The notes: a model not told the origin generated them from the letters alone. A stretch of DNA of 64,000 nt from Avoscillospira sp045579045 (GCA_045579045.1 JAZNLL010000027.1:9544-73543), one strand, 5' to 3'; shown: positions 46,317 through 55,830, numbered from the stretch's first letter. Made by a program: numbers and translations.

Positions 46317-46345
46317 AATATACCATGTTTTTTCCCCCTTGTCAA
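46317..46345 (-). promoter_or_regulatory. thrS promoter
   Basis: TTGACA at 46345-46340 and TATATT at 46322-46317, minus strand, 17-base spacer. Confidence 0.85.
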
Positions 46346-46510
46346 ATAGTTTTCAAATAATAACATTATGTGAACCAATTTGTAACTATTTTCAACATAT
46401 TGTGTGCGAAAACCGCCAAAAACACGCAGATATGGTGTGGTTTCCCATAATATGCCATTATCTGTAAACTTGCAAAAAGTTGTCGAAATACCACTTTTTT
46501 CTCTAAGGGC

Positions 46511-46538
46511 TTGACTTTTTGCGAATATTTGTTATAAT
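46511..46538 (+). promoter_or_regulatory. Promoter of the 3D-domain protein gene
   Basis: TTGACT at 46511-46516 and TATAAT at 46533-46538, 16-base spacer; leaves a ~95-base untranslated leader with no structure I recognise. Confidence 0.8.
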
Positions 46539-46637
46539 GGCAATTGCTACCAGTATATTCTTTTGAGAATTACATTTTGTAACTATTTGAAACCTTTTCT
46601 TGTTTCGTGTCTAAATCACAGGAAAGGAGGTTCTCTG

Positions 46638-47765
46638 ATGCGTACCATTAAGCACATCGTTACGGCAAAAACACGGCAGATGATTGCTGTCCGCTGGGTG
46701 GCTCTGGCCATTCTTCTGTCCAGCATTTTCCTCATTCTGACCCTGCCTGCCTTCGCACAAACCAAATACGTAATCACCGACGGTGACAACGTCATTGTCT
46801 GTCTGTCCAACAGCACTGATCCTCAGGTCGTCATCAAAGAAGCCGGCCTGGAATTGGGAGAAGACGACACTTATACGACCCTGTTGGGTGACGGTGCCAC
46901 ACAGATCCATATCAACCGTGTCCAGATGATCTCCGTCCATGAGCGGGGTCAGGTCTATGTGGTCGGTTCTTATGGCGGAACCGTTTCCGATGTTCTGGCT
47001 TCTCTGGATATCACCCTGTCCGACTCCGACGTTCTCTCCTGCGGTCTGGATACCCAGACCTACGACGGTATGACCATCACCATTACCAGAGTCACCCATG
47101 AAACTCTGGAATATGAAGAAGCAATTCCCTACGGCACCCGTACCTTCGAAGACACCTCCCTCGCCCCCGGTGAGGAAGAGATCCTTCTGGAAGGCAAGGA
47201 TGGTCTCAACCGCTTTACCGCTCAGATCACCTATGAAGACGGAGTGGAAGTGGATCGCGCAATCCTGTCCCAGCAGATGGTTTCCGCTGCACAGGACGCC
47301 ATTATCCTCCGGGGTGTGGATCGCTCCGTGATGGATCAGACCTTCACCAACGTCACCGATTATACGGTTTCCAACAACTGGTATCGCTACACACCTCCCA
47401 CAGAAGAGGAAATCGCAGCCGATACGGAAGAGAAACTGGTTCCCGGTACGAAGCTGAGTTACCATGAGGCTGTCAAGTTCCGTGCTACAGCCTACACCTG
47501 CAACAGCCCCAACTATGCCGGCGACCGGCGAACCTTCACCGGTACTGCTGCACGAGTCGGTGCCATTGCTGTTGACCCCAAGGTCATTCCTCTGGGTACC
47601 AGGATGTACATCGCCTCTGCAGACGGTGAATACATCTACGGCTACTGTGTGGCCGAAGATACCGGCGGTCTCATTAAGGGCAATCTCGTGGACCTGTACT
47701 ATGACACCCACGAAGCCTGTATGGAGTTTGGACGCAGAGACATCATCATCTATTTCCTTGACTGA
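46638..47765 (+). CDS. YabE-like exported protein with 3D domain
   Basis: 375 residues from ATG 46638 behind AAAGGAGG. A signal peptide or anchor spans ~20-42 (LAILLSSIFLILTLPAFA). DUF348-type repeats follow (~45-160), a G5-like stretch (~165-235) and the C-terminal 3D domain (~280-375: FRATAYTCNSP, GAIAVDPKVIPLGTRMYI, AEDTGG, VDLYY). The three Asp residues of the 3D domain are in place. Relatives are lytic enzymes for peptidoglycan remodelling or resuscitation factors. Confidence 0.92.
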   Translation: MRTIKHIVTAKTRQMIAVRWVALAILLSSIFLILTLPAFAQTKYVITDGDNVIVCLSNSTDPQVVIKEAGLELGEDDTYTTLLGDGATQIHINRVQMISVHERGQVYVVGSYGGTVSDVLASLDITLSDSDVLSCGLDTQTYDGMTITITRVTHETLEYEEAIPYGTRTFEDTSLAPGEEEILLEGKDGLNRFTAQITYEDGVEVDRAILSQQMVSAAQDAIILRGVDRSVMDQTFTNVTDYTVSNNWYRYTPPTEEEIAADTEEKLVPGTKLSYHEAVKFRATAYTCNSPNYAGDRRTFTGTAARVGAIAVDPKVIPLGTRMYIASADGEYIYGYCVAEDTGGLIKGNLVDLYYDTHEACMEFGRRDIIIYFLD

Positions 47766-47767
47766 CA

Positions 47768-47802
47768 AAAATAACCGGATCTTTCGATCCGGTTATTTTT
47801 TT
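47768..47802. terminator. Terminator between 3D-protein gene and clpB
   Basis: AAATAACCGGATC-tttc-GATCCGGTTATTT with T-run; both convergent genes use it. Confidence 0.92.
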
Positions 47803-50395
47803 ATTTAACTGTCAGGCTGTCATTTTCCACTTTGACTTCCAGCTCTGTGCCGGGAAGGATATCACCCTTTAGGATTCGCTTGGCAATGAGCGTTTCCACC
47901 GTCCGCTGGACATAGCGGCGCAAAGGTCTTGCACCGTACTGGGGATCATAGGCAGCTTCGATGATAAAGGCCTTGGCTTCGGCTGTCAGACGGCAGGAAA
48001 GCTGCTTTTGTGCCAGTCGGCTGTTGAGATCCGCCAGCTGCAGATCGATGATCCCGGTAATGTTTTCTCTGGTCAGAGGCTTATAGAATACCGTTTCATC
48101 CAGTCTGTTGAGGAATTCCGGACGGAAGCTGCGGCGGAGCAGCTGTTCCACCTGCTCTCTGGCTTCCGGAAGAATGCTCCCCTCTTCATCAATTCCATCC
48201 AGCAGGTACTGGCTGCCCAGATTGGAGGTCAGGATGAGGATGGTGTTCTTGAAATCCACTGTTCTGCCCTGGGAATCGGTGATACGTCCGTCATCGAGAA
48301 CCTGCAGAAGGACATTGAACACATCGGGATGAGCCTTTTCCACCTCATCAAAAAGAATGACGGAATAAGGTTTGCGGCGGACGGCCTCTGTCAGCTGACC
48401 GCCCTCCTCATAGCCTACATAGCCGGGAGGGGCACCGATGAGACGGGAAACGGAGAATTTCTCCATATACTCCGACATATCAATACGGACAAGGTTCTTT
48501 TCATCGTCAAAGAGGCTTTCGGCAAGAGCCTTTGCCAGTTCCGTTTTGCCCACACCGGTGGGACCAAGGAACAGGAAACTGCCGATGGGTCGGTCGGGAT
48601 CCTGTATACCGGCCCGGCTGCGCCAGATGGCTTCCACCACAGACCGAACTGCTTCGTCCTGTCCTACCACCCGGCGATGGAGGGTCTCATCCAGATGGAG
48701 CAGTTTTTCCCGCTCCCCTTCCATGAGCCGTGCCACGGGAATACCTGTCCACCGCTCGATGATTTTTGCGATCTCCTCTTCCGTGACCTTGTTCCGCAGC
48801 AGGCTCTGCTCCTGAGCATCCTGAGCCTGTTTTTCCTCATGGGCAAGCTGTTTTTCCGCTTCCGGCAGAGTGGCATATTTCAGCTTGGCGGCTGTTTCAT
48901 AATCACCCTGCTGCTCTGCCCGTTCCATATCGGCATGCATTTGCTCGATCTGTTCCCGAAGCTGCTGGACTTTGCCGATGGCAGTTTTTTCATTCTCCCA
49001 CTTGGTTTTCATGGCATGGAAGCTGTCACGAGCCTCTGCCAGTTCCTTTTGCAGTTCTGTCAGACGAGCTTTGGAAAGTTCATCGGTCTCCTCTTTCAGA
49101 GCCACTTCCTCGATCTCCAGCTGGATGATCTTCCGGCGGACCACATCCAGTTCCGTAGGCATGGAATCCATCTCCGTCCGAATCATAGCACAGGCCTCAT
49201 CCACCAGATCGATGGCCTTATCCGGCAGGAAACGGTCGGTGATATACCGGTGAGAGAGAGTCGCTGCCGCAATAATGGCAGGGTCGGTGATCTTGACACC
49301 GTGGAACACCTCATAGCGTTCCTCCAAACCACGGAGAATGGCAATGGTATCCTCCACAGTCGGTTCGGAGACCAGAACTGTCTGGAAACGGCGCTCCAGA
49401 GCCGGATCTTTTTCAATATACTGACGGTATTCATCCAAAGTGGTGGCACCGATGCAGTGGAGTTCGCCGCGAGCCAGCATAGGCTTCAGCAGGTTGCCTG
49501 CATCCATGGCACCTTCCGTCTTACCGGCACCGACAATGGTGTGCAGTTCATCGATAAAGAGAATGATCTGCCCTTCAGACTGCTTCACTTCATTGAGAAC
49601 CGCTTTCAGCCGTTCTTCGAACTCGCCGCGGTACTTGGCACCTGCGATCAGTGCGCCCATATCCAGTGAGAAGATGCTCTTGTCCTGCAGGCTCTTGGGC
49701 ACATCGCCGCGGACGATCCGCTGGGCAAGTCCTTCGGCAATGGCTGTCTTGCCAACACCGGGTTCACCGATGAGAACAGGATTGTTTTTCGTTTTCCGGG
49801 AGAGGATTCGGATGACATTTCGAATCTCATCGTCCCGTCCGATGACGGGATCCATCTTCTGCTGCCGGGCGCGCTTTACCAGATCGGTGCCAAACTTTTC
49901 CAGCGCTTCATAGGTAGCTTCGGGATTGTCAGATGTGACCCGCTGGCTGCCTCGGATGGTCTGCAGGGTCTGCAGACAGCCCTCTTTGGTAATGTTATAG
50001 GTGCGGAACAGTTCTTTGAGGGTACTGTCCGCTGTGTCCAGCAAAGACAGCAGCAGATGCTCCACGGAGACATATTCGTCGTGCATGGACTCTGCCAGAG
50101 CTTCTGCATGGCTGAGAGCTTCATCCACCGGTCTTGCAATATAGATCTTATCCACTTCTCTGCCGGAACCGGTAACTCTCGGCAGTTTGGAAAGTTCCCT
50201 CTCCAACGCTGCCGCAAAGCTCTCCACGGTAATGCCCATACGCTTCAAAAGCGCAGGCACAAGACCTTCTTCCTGTTTCAGCAGTGCCGTCAACAGGTGT
50301 ACCTGCTCGATCTGCTGGTGGCTGTTTTCAACGGTCAGTTCCTGGGCAGCCTGAATGGCAGCCAGAGACTTCTGGGTGAACTTCTGTGCGTTCAT
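47801..50395 (-). CDS. clpB: Protein disaggregase ClpB
   Basis: 864 residues from ATG 50395 (AGGAGGTG 6 bases away). N-domain, first AAA+ domain with GEPGVGKTAIAEGLA, coiled-coil middle domain (~400-530, typical of ClpB and not ClpC), second AAA+ with GPTGVGKTELAKALAE and PPGYVGYEEGGQ. It extracts proteins from aggregates together with DnaK. A CIRCE operator upstream predicts HrcA control. Confidence 0.97.
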   Translation of the reverse strand: MNAQKFTQKSLAAIQAAQELTVENSHQQIEQVHLLTALLKQEEGLVPALLKRMGITVESFAAALERELSKLPRVTGSGREVDKIYIARPVDEALSHAEALAESMHDEYVSVEHLLLSLLDTADSTLKELFRTYNITKEGCLQTLQTIRGSQRVTSDNPEATYEALEKFGTDLVKRARQQKMDPVIGRDDEIRNVIRILSRKTKNNPVLIGEPGVGKTAIAEGLAQRIVRGDVPKSLQDKSIFSLDMGALIAGAKYRGEFEERLKAVLNEVKQSEGQIILFIDELHTIVGAGKTEGAMDAGNLLKPMLARGELHCIGATTLDEYRQYIEKDPALERRFQTVLVSEPTVEDTIAILRGLEERYEVFHGVKITDPAIIAAATLSHRYITDRFLPDKAIDLVDEACAMIRTEMDSMPTELDVVRRKIIQLEIEEVALKEETDELSKARLTELQKELAEARDSFHAMKTKWENEKTAIGKVQQLREQIEQMHADMERAEQQGDYETAAKLKYATLPEAEKQLAHEEKQAQDAQEQSLLRNKVTEEEIAKIIERWTGIPVARLMEGEREKLLHLDETLHRRVVGQDEAVRSVVEAIWRSRAGIQDPDRPIGSFLFLGPTGVGKTELAKALAESLFDDEKNLVRIDMSEYMEKFSVSRLIGAPPGYVGYEEGGQLTEAVRRKPYSVILFDEVEKAHPDVFNVLLQVLDDGRITDSQGRTVDFKNTILILTSNLGSQYLLDGIDEEGSILPEAREQVEQLLRRSFRPEFLNRLDETVFYKPLTRENITGIIDLQLADLNSRLAQKQLSCRLTAEAKAFIIEAAYDPQYGARPLRRYVQRTVETLIAKRILKGDILPGTELEVKVENDSLTVK

Positions 50396-50414
50396 ATGCT
50401 GCACCTCCTAGTTT

Positions 50415-50441
50415 TTAGCACTCTCATCATTAGAGTGCTAA
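50415..50441. promoter_or_regulatory. CIRCE operator (HrcA site) of clpB
   Basis: TTAGCACTC-N9-GAGTGCTAA, a perfect match to CIRCE, ends 20 bases before the clpB start codon. Confidence 0.95.
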
Positions 50442-50563
50442 TTCTTTGTTCTCAGTGTAATACTTTCGCTCCGGGATGTCAATAGATTCCCCCATTTGAA
50501 AGTGTTATATTTTTGTAAACATAATATTTTTGAAAGATTTAACAAATACTTAACAACTGCCCT

Positions 50564-50623
50564 CTAAGATATTTTACAACTGTCAATTATGATATAACCA
50601 TAACAAGCAAGTTGTTTTTTCAT
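50564..50623 (-). CDS. Possible 19-residue peptide
   Basis: MKKQLACYGYIIIDSCKIS follows a strong AAAGGAGGGG placed 4 bases before its ATG at 50623. The basic start, hydrophobic middle and two Cys residues are peptide-like. It sits between a hairpin (50650-50688) and the clpB leader. No family is recognised; it may be a leader or signal peptide, or chance. Confidence 0.35.
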   Translation of the reverse strand: MKKQLACYGYIIIDSCKIS

Positions 50624-50647
50624 TTTCCCCTCCTTTCTTCCTTTTAC

Positions 50648-50692
50648 AAAAACATCGCCAGGTTTGGTCACCTTGGCGGTGTTTTTGTTTTC
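50648..50692. terminator. Hairpin with T-run upstream of the helicase gene
   Basis: CATCGCCA and TTGGCGGTG pair across a 12-base loop, followed by TTTTTG on the plus strand and TTTTTGT on the minus strand. Confidence 0.65.
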
Positions 50693-50693
50693 A

Positions 50694-50722
50694 TTGCAAT
50701 ATAAGCGCACCTCTGCTATAAT
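50694..50722 (+). promoter_or_regulatory. Promoter of the DEAD-box helicase gene
   Basis: TTGCAA at 50694-50699 and TATAAT at 50717-50722, 17-base spacer. Confidence 0.8.
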
Positions 50723-50755
50723 AATCTCGAATTTCAAACACAAAGGAACATTTCT

Positions 50756-51940
50756 ATGAACCAAGAACTGACATTCCGGGATCTGGGACTCTCGGAGGAA
50801 ATATTGAAGGCTCTGGAAAAGAAGGGCTACGGCTATCCTACCAGAGTACAGGCTGAGGCCATTCCGCCTTTTCTGGAATGGAAGGATGTCATTGCCAAAG
50901 CCCCCACCGGCACGGGCAAGACCTTTGCTTTCGGCATCCCCATGATCGAACACATCGATGCTGAATCCGAGGACCTGCAGGGACTCATTCTGGCTCCTAC
51001 CAGAGAGCTGGCTATTCAGATCTGCGATGAGCTGCGAGGTCTGCTGCGGTTTTACAAGAACATCCGTGTGGCTGTGGTCTACGGCGGACAGAAGATGGAG
51101 CCGCAGATCAAGGCATTGAAGGGTCATCCTCAGATTCTGGTCGCCACCCCCGGCAGACTGATGGATCACTACAACCGCAAAAATCTGCGGCTGGATAAGA
51201 TTCACACGGTCGTTCTGGACGAGGCCGACCGGATGCTGGACATGGGCTTCTTCAAGGATGTGACCCACATTCTTGACAAGCTCAAGAACAAAAAGAGCAT
51301 GGGTCTGTTTTCCGCCACCATCTCTCAGGAGGTCATGACCGTCAGCTGGATGTACCAGCGGGATGAGGTGGAGATCACTGTGCCTGCCGATCAGGAAAAC
51401 AAGCCGGATATCGATCAGTATTCCCTGACCGTCTCCCCTCTGGAAAAGACAGAGACCACCCTGCGGCTCATCCGCGCCATGGAGTATGAACGGGTCATTG
51501 TTTTCTGCAACACCAAGGTCATGTGTCAGCGGGTCAGCGATGATCTGCGCCGTGCCGGTCTGGATGCTGACTGCATCCACGGCGATGTCCGTCAGGGTAC
51601 CAGAGAAAAGACCATGAAAACCTTTAGAGACGGCAAGCTGGCCGTTCTCATTGCCACCGATGTGGCCTCCCGTGGTATCGATGTGGACGATGTGGACTGC
51701 GTCATCAACTTCGATGTGCCGGAAGAAAACGAATACTATATCCACCGCATCGGCCGTACAGGCCGTGCCAAGCGGAAGGGTGCTGCCTGGTCCATTCTGG
51801 GCAACTTCCCCGAAAAGGCCAAACTGGACGAGATCGCCAAGTACTCCCACTTCACCATCCGCCCCATGAAATTCATTGAGGACGACCTGTTGGTGGAAGA
51901 GGAAGTCAAAAAGCCGGTGGTCCGCAAGAAGTTCCGTTGA
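50756..51940 (+). CDS. DEAD-box ATP-dependent RNA helicase
   Basis: 394 residues, core length with only a short basic tail (KKPVVRKKFR). Q-motif region FRDLGLSEEILKALEKKGY (core LGLSEEIL), Walker A APTGTGKT, PTRELAIQ, VLDEADRMLDMGF, SAT, and HRIGRTGRAKRKG are complete. It unwinds short RNA duplexes, perhaps in cold shock or ribosome assembly. The next gene starts in its stop codon. Confidence 0.95.
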   Translation: MNQELTFRDLGLSEEILKALEKKGYGYPTRVQAEAIPPFLEWKDVIAKAPTGTGKTFAFGIPMIEHIDAESEDLQGLILAPTRELAIQICDELRGLLRFYKNIRVAVVYGGQKMEPQIKALKGHPQILVATPGRLMDHYNRKNLRLDKIHTVVLDEADRMLDMGFFKDVTHILDKLKNKKSMGLFSATISQEVMTVSWMYQRDEVEITVPADQENKPDIDQYSLTVSPLEKTETTLRLIRAMEYERVIVFCNTKVMCQRVSDDLRRAGLDADCIHGDVRQGTREKTMKTFRDGKLAVLIATDVASRGIDVDDVDCVINFDVPEENEYYIHRIGRTGRAKRKGAAWSILGNFPEKAKLDEIAKYSHFTIRPMKFIEDDLLVEEEVKKPVVRKKFR

Positions 51941-52791
51941 CCGCCGCAGAAGAGGGCGTGCTGCTGCTTTGCTGCCGCCTTGGTGACACAAATGCAAAGC
52001 CTATGACCATGCCCCAGTTCCGGGAACTGGGGCAGCGTGTCTTGCCTGCCCTTGCAGGGGAAGATCCCCTGCGGCAGCTTTGTGCCAGAGATTTGACCAA
52101 TTTGGGCTATGATGAAGGCCGTGCCGACGAGATTCTCCGCCTGTTGGATCGGGAGAAGCAGCTCATTGACTATCTGCGGCACGGAGAAGAATTGGACATT
52201 CATCCTCTGACCCGGCTTTCTCCCAACTTTCCCCACAGACTGCGGCAGGCACTGGGATATCAAACACCGGCGGTTTTCTTCTATCGGGGGGATCTATCCC
52301 TGTTGGAGAAACCTGCTGTGGCTGTGGTAGGCTCCCGGCGGTTAAGACCTGCCAATCTTTCCTTTGCACAGGCCATGGGAAGACATGTCGCCCAGATCCA
52401 TCAAACACTGGTCTCCGGCGGTGCTGCAGGAGCCGATCTGGCCGCCCAGAATGCCTGCATTTCCAACGGCGGCAAATCTGTTATATTTGTAGCAGACCGC
52501 CTGACAGACCACCAAACAGCAACCCACAGCCTGTATCTCTCCGCTGATGGCTACGATGTACCCTTTGCCAACTACCGGGCATTGGAACGAAACAAATTCA
52601 TCCATATTCAGGCCGACAAAGCTGTTGCCGTTCAATGTACCCTCGGAAAAGGCGGCACCTGGCAGGGCTGTACGGAGAATCTGAAGCACGGTTGGTCAGA
52701 GCTGTTTGTCTATGACGATAACTCCCCTGCCGCTGCTGCGCTGATCGCGCAGGGCGCAAAGCCCATCATAAATGTAAGAAGCACTCGCTAA
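51937..52791 (+). CDS. DprA/Smf-like nucleotide-binding protein
   Basis: 284 residues, from a TTG that overlaps the helicase stop. The Rossmann-like core is DprA-like: VAVVGSRRLRPANLSFA, VSGGAAGADLAAQNACI and GKGGTWQG. The usual DprA has GSR, SGxAxGID, and this variant shows SGGAAGADLA, so it may be a LOG/DprA-like relative rather than the competence protein. DprA loads RecA onto incoming single strands. No start site ribosome signal is strong. The coding end runs into a perfect palindrome. Confidence 0.8.
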   Translation: MTAAEEGVLLLCCRLGDTNAKPMTMPQFRELGQRVLPALAGEDPLRQLCARDLTNLGYDEGRADEILRLLDREKQLIDYLRHGEELDIHPLTRLSPNFPHRLRQALGYQTPAVFFYRGDLSLLEKPAVAVVGSRRLRPANLSFAQAMGRHVAQIHQTLVSGGAAGADLAAQNACISNGGKSVIFVADRLTDHQTATHSLYLSADGYDVPFANYRALERNKFIHIQADKAVAVQCTLGKGGTWQGCTENLKHGWSELFVYDDNSPAAAALIAQGAKPIINVRSTR

Positions 52792-52812
52792 GCGAGTGCT
52801 TCTTACATTTAT
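52768..52812. terminator. Perfect 22-bp palindrome serving two convergent genes
   Basis: Two 22-base arms (52768-52789 and 52791-52812) around one central A are exactly complementary. The central TAA is the stop codon of the DprA-like gene; the stop of the DUF1667 gene (52811-52809) is in the right arm. Confidence 0.85.
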
Positions 52813-53147
52813 CCGACATTCTTTGTGGCAATGACCTCTGTTCCGAAAACATCCTTCAAAATCACATCACCGATGGCTATGGGTGCAGACACTGTCATGG
52901 TGCGAAGTTTCTTCATCACTGTGAACATCTCACCCTTGGGTACAGGTGCAGCGGTCTTGACGCTGACCATGGTATCTGCCCGGTTGGCAACCCGGACGGT
53001 GGCGGTGACGGTTCGGGTGGGATTGGTACACTCTGCTATGGCATACTCTGCGCCTCGTTTGCAGCCATTGCCTGTGACAGTCATATTCTCCTCAACTGTC
53101 ACGGTACAGCCTCTGGGGCAGACAATACAGGTAAGGGTTCGCTTCAT
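52809..53147 (-). CDS. DUF1667 protein
   Basis: 112 residues with the CxxCxxGC pattern LTCIVCPRGCTVTVEEN at the N-terminus and another Cys in GNGCKRGAEYA, suggesting an iron-sulphur or metal site. DUF1667 proteins regularly accompany GlpA/GlpB-like flavoproteins in anaerobes, as here, and are thought to be the third, electron-carrying part of an anaerobic glycerol-3-phosphate oxidising complex. It overlaps the upstream gene by 4 bases. Confidence 0.92.
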   Translation of the reverse strand: MKRTLTCIVCPRGCTVTVEENMTVTGNGCKRGAEYAIAECTNPTRTVTATVRVANRADTMVSVKTAAPVPKGEMFTVMKKLRTMTVSAPIAIGDVILKDVFGTEVIATKNVG

Positions 53148-54391
53148 GCCAATTCCTCCAAACGCACAGTGATGGTTCCGCAGGCAGTTTTCAGCTTTTC
53201 TGCCGGGATGGTCAGTTTTTCCATTTCACCGGGAGCAGCCTTTAGCCGTTTGGCAGTCAAAAGCACATCTTCTCCACAAGTGACGGTAAACTGCACCTTT
53301 CCAAAAGGCTTAACCACCCGCAGGAACAAGGATACATCCTTCTCGGCGGAAGAAATCTGCTGGGGCAATACATAACGGACACCGCTGCCTGCCTGTGTCC
53401 GCAGGAGGGTTTCCTTCTTTTTCTCCGCTGTGACAAACTCTGCCGCACCGATACCGGCCCGCTCCGCTTCATCGGACACATAGTCCACCAGATCGTGGAC
53501 CTGCAGCACATTGCCGCAGGCAAAAATGCCGGGCACCTGGGTCATGCAGGTATCGTCCACCAATGCGCCGTTGGTAACGGGGTCCATGGGGATACCGGCA
53601 GCTGCAGTCAGTTCGTTTTCCGGGATCAGACCCACGGAGAGCAGCAGCGTATCACAGGGTATATACCGCTTGGTCTCTTCTTTGACTTTTCTGTTTTCAT
53701 CCACTTCCGCAACGGTCACGCCCTCCAGACGCTTCTTGCCATGGATCTGGGCGACAGTGGTGCTGAGATAGAGAGGAATATCAAAATCCTCCAGACACTG
53801 AACGATGTTCCGGGTCAGACCGCCGGAATAGGGCAGCAGTTCGCAGACTGCCTCCACCTTAGCGCCTTCCAGAGACATTCTTCTGGCCATAATGAGACCG
53901 ATATCACCGGAGCCGAGGATGACCACCCGTTTGCCCACCAGATAACCTTCCATATTCAAAAGCTTCTGGGCAGTACCGGCACTGTAAATACCGGCAGGAC
54001 GGGAACCGGGAATGTTCAGAGCGCCTCTGCTCCGCTCCCGGCAGCCCATGGCCAAAATGACCGCTTTGGCTTCCAGCTTTTCAATGCCTCTGCGGCTCTG
54101 GGCCGTGACCACACGGTCAGGAGAGACTGCCGTGACTGTGGTCTCATAGCGAACTTCGATATTCCGCTCTTTCACCATGTTTTCATATACGGCAGCATAC
54201 TCCGGTCCGGTCAGCTCTTGGCCAAGTTTATGTAAACCAAACCCATTGTGGATACACTGACGGAGAATTCCACCCAGTTCCGGTTCTCTGTCCAGAATGA
54301 CCACATTTTTCACACCATGGTCATAGGCAGCCACAGCTGCCGCCATACCGGCAGGACCGCCGCCGATAATGACGATATCATAGTTTGTCAT
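53144..54391 (-). CDS. NAD(P)/FAD-dependent oxidoreductase (GlpA partner)
   Basis: 415 residues. FAD-binding start YDIVIIGGGPAGMAAAVAA, NAD-binding VVILGSGDIGLIMARRM and late GIFACGNVLQVHDLVD are typical of pyridine-nucleotide-disulphide-type flavoproteins. No CxxxxC redox disulphide is seen (GGILRQCIHNGFGL carries one Cys). It sits between the GlpA-like and DUF1667 genes with 4-base overlaps on both sides, so the three likely form one complex passing electrons from glycerol-3-phosphate. Confidence 0.93.
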   Translation of the reverse strand: MTNYDIVIIGGGPAGMAAAVAAYDHGVKNVVILDREPELGGILRQCIHNGFGLHKLGQELTGPEYAAVYENMVKERNIEVRYETTVTAVSPDRVVTAQSRRGIEKLEAKAVILAMGCRERSRGALNIPGSRPAGIYSAGTAQKLLNMEGYLVGKRVVILGSGDIGLIMARRMSLEGAKVEAVCELLPYSGGLTRNIVQCLEDFDIPLYLSTTVAQIHGKKRLEGVTVAEVDENRKVKEETKRYIPCDTLLLSVGLIPENELTAAAGIPMDPVTNGALVDDTCMTQVPGIFACGNVLQVHDLVDYVSDEAERAGIGAAEFVTAEKKKETLLRTQAGSGVRYVLPQQISSAEKDVSLFLRVVKPFGKVQFTVTCGEDVLLTAKRLKAAPGEMEKLTIPAEKLKTACGTITVRLEELA

Positions 54392-55830
54392 TTCGCCTCA
54401 CCGATCCTTTCTGTGACCATCTCAGAGCCGGCTCCGTTTTTCGTGACTGTCTCCATGGGGATTCCCAGTTCCTCCGACAGTAATTTCATAATATAAGGAC
54501 CGCAGAAGCCGCCCTGACAGCGCCCCATACCGGAACGGGTGCGGCGCTTGACGCCGTCAACATCTCTGGCCTGAGGATTTCTGCGGATGGCGGCACGAAT
54601 CTCCCCTTCGCTGACAGTCTCACAGCGGCAGACGATCTTACCGAAATCCGGGTTCTTTTGAATCATTTCATTCTTCTCTGCGTCGGTCATGGTACGGAAA
54701 GCATGGGGATTCTCCCGATTGCCGTTCCAGTTTTCCTTCTTTTGCAGCTTCAGACCGCCTTCTGCCAGAAGGTTCACCACATACTGCGCAATGGAAACGC
54801 AGCAGGTCAGACCGGGAGAGTCGATACCGGCGGCATGGACCAGACCGGGAACCTTCTCAGAGCGGCAGAGGATAAAGTCATCCGAAGATTCAGAGGCACG
54901 GACACCGGTAAAGGAAGTGATGACCTGACGAAAATCCACAGAAGGCACACTTCTTCTTGCAAGATTCTGCACCTGTTCCACACCGGTAGGGGTCACATCC
55001 CGACTATCCGGTGTTTCCACATGGGAAGCCGTAGGACCTGTGAGCAGGTTGCCGTCTACGGTGGGACTGACGAGGATGCCCTTACCGGCCTTGGAGGGCA
55101 GTTGGAAGATGGTGTTCTTCACACGGCAGCCTTCTTTTTTATCCAGCAGCAGGTACTCACCGGCTCTGGGGATGATTCGGAAGAAGCCGTCTCCTGCCAG
55201 CTGGGCAATCTGATCGGAATAACCACCGGCACAGTTGACTACCCAGCGAGCCTGCACACACTCTCCGGCAGCGGAAGTAAGGGTGAACATTTCGGATCTC
55301 TCAATGCTCTTCACCGCAAAATTCCGTTTCAGCTCCACGCCGTTATCCATGGCATTGCCTACGGCGGCAATGGTCAGTTCGTAGGGGCAGATGATGCCGG
55401 CAGTGGGCACATGGAGGACCATCGTCACTTCCCTGGAAAGCTGAGGCTCCAGAAGCCTTGCTTCCTCGCCGGTCAGCCGCTTCATCTGCCCGATGCCGTT
55501 GGCAATACCACGCTGATACAGAGCTTCCAAACCTGCATGCTCCGCCCCACCAAAGGCGCAGACCATAGAGCCGTTTTGGATATGAGGTACATGAAGCTCC
55601 TTTGCGGCCTGATAGAGCAGCGGAACACCGGCTGTATTCAGTTTTGCTTTCATCGTACCGGGGTGGGGGTCAAAGCCGCCGTGGATAATACCGCTGTTGG
55701 CTCTGGAGGCACCGCAGGCAACATCATTTTCCTTTTCCAGCAGGCAGACTGAAAGCTGATACTTGCTCAGTTCCCGTGCCAGCATACCGCCGATGACACC
55801 TGCACCGACAATGGCAACATCGTAAATCAT
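54388..55830 (-). CDS. GlpA-like FAD-dependent glycerol-3-phosphate dehydrogenase
   Basis: 480 residues. FAD site YDVAIVGAGVIGGMLAREL at the N-terminus and a DAO-type fold to ~residue 370. The C-terminus has a BFD-like [2Fe-2S] domain with four Cys: CRCETVSEGEI and RCQGGFCGPY. This matches anaerobic GlpA and related 2-hydroxyacid-type oxidases. It oxidises glycerol-3-phosphate to DHAP in this setting. A hairpin terminator just upstream of its start may be a GlpP antitermination site. Confidence 0.9.
   Translation of the reverse strand: MIYDVAIVGAGVIGGMLARELSKYQLSVCLLEKENDVACGASRANSGIIHGGFDPHPGTMKAKLNTAGVPLLYQAAKELHVPHIQNGSMVCAFGGAEHAGLEALYQRGIANGIGQMKRLTGEEARLLEPQLSREVTMVLHVPTAGIICPYELTIAAVGNAMDNGVELKRNFAVKSIERSEMFTLTSAAGECVQARWVVNCAGGYSDQIAQLAGDGFFRIIPRAGEYLLLDKKEGCRVKNTIFQLPSKAGKGILVSPTVDGNLLTGPTASHVETPDSRDVTPTGVEQVQNLARRSVPSVDFRQVITSFTGVRASESSDDFILCRSEKVPGLVHAAGIDSPGLTCCVSIAQYVVNLLAEGGLKLQKKENWNGNRENPHAFRTMTDAEKNEMIQKNPDFGKIVCRCETVSEGEIRAAIRRNPQARDVDGVKRRTRSGMGRCQGGFCGPYIMKLLSEELGIPMETVTKNGAGSEMVTERIGEAK

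Noticed and set aside
46539..46637. Possible ydaO (c-di-AMP) riboswitch before the 3D-domain gene
   Set aside because: The leader is only ~95 bases and lacks the conserved motifs; relatives often have it, but not here.
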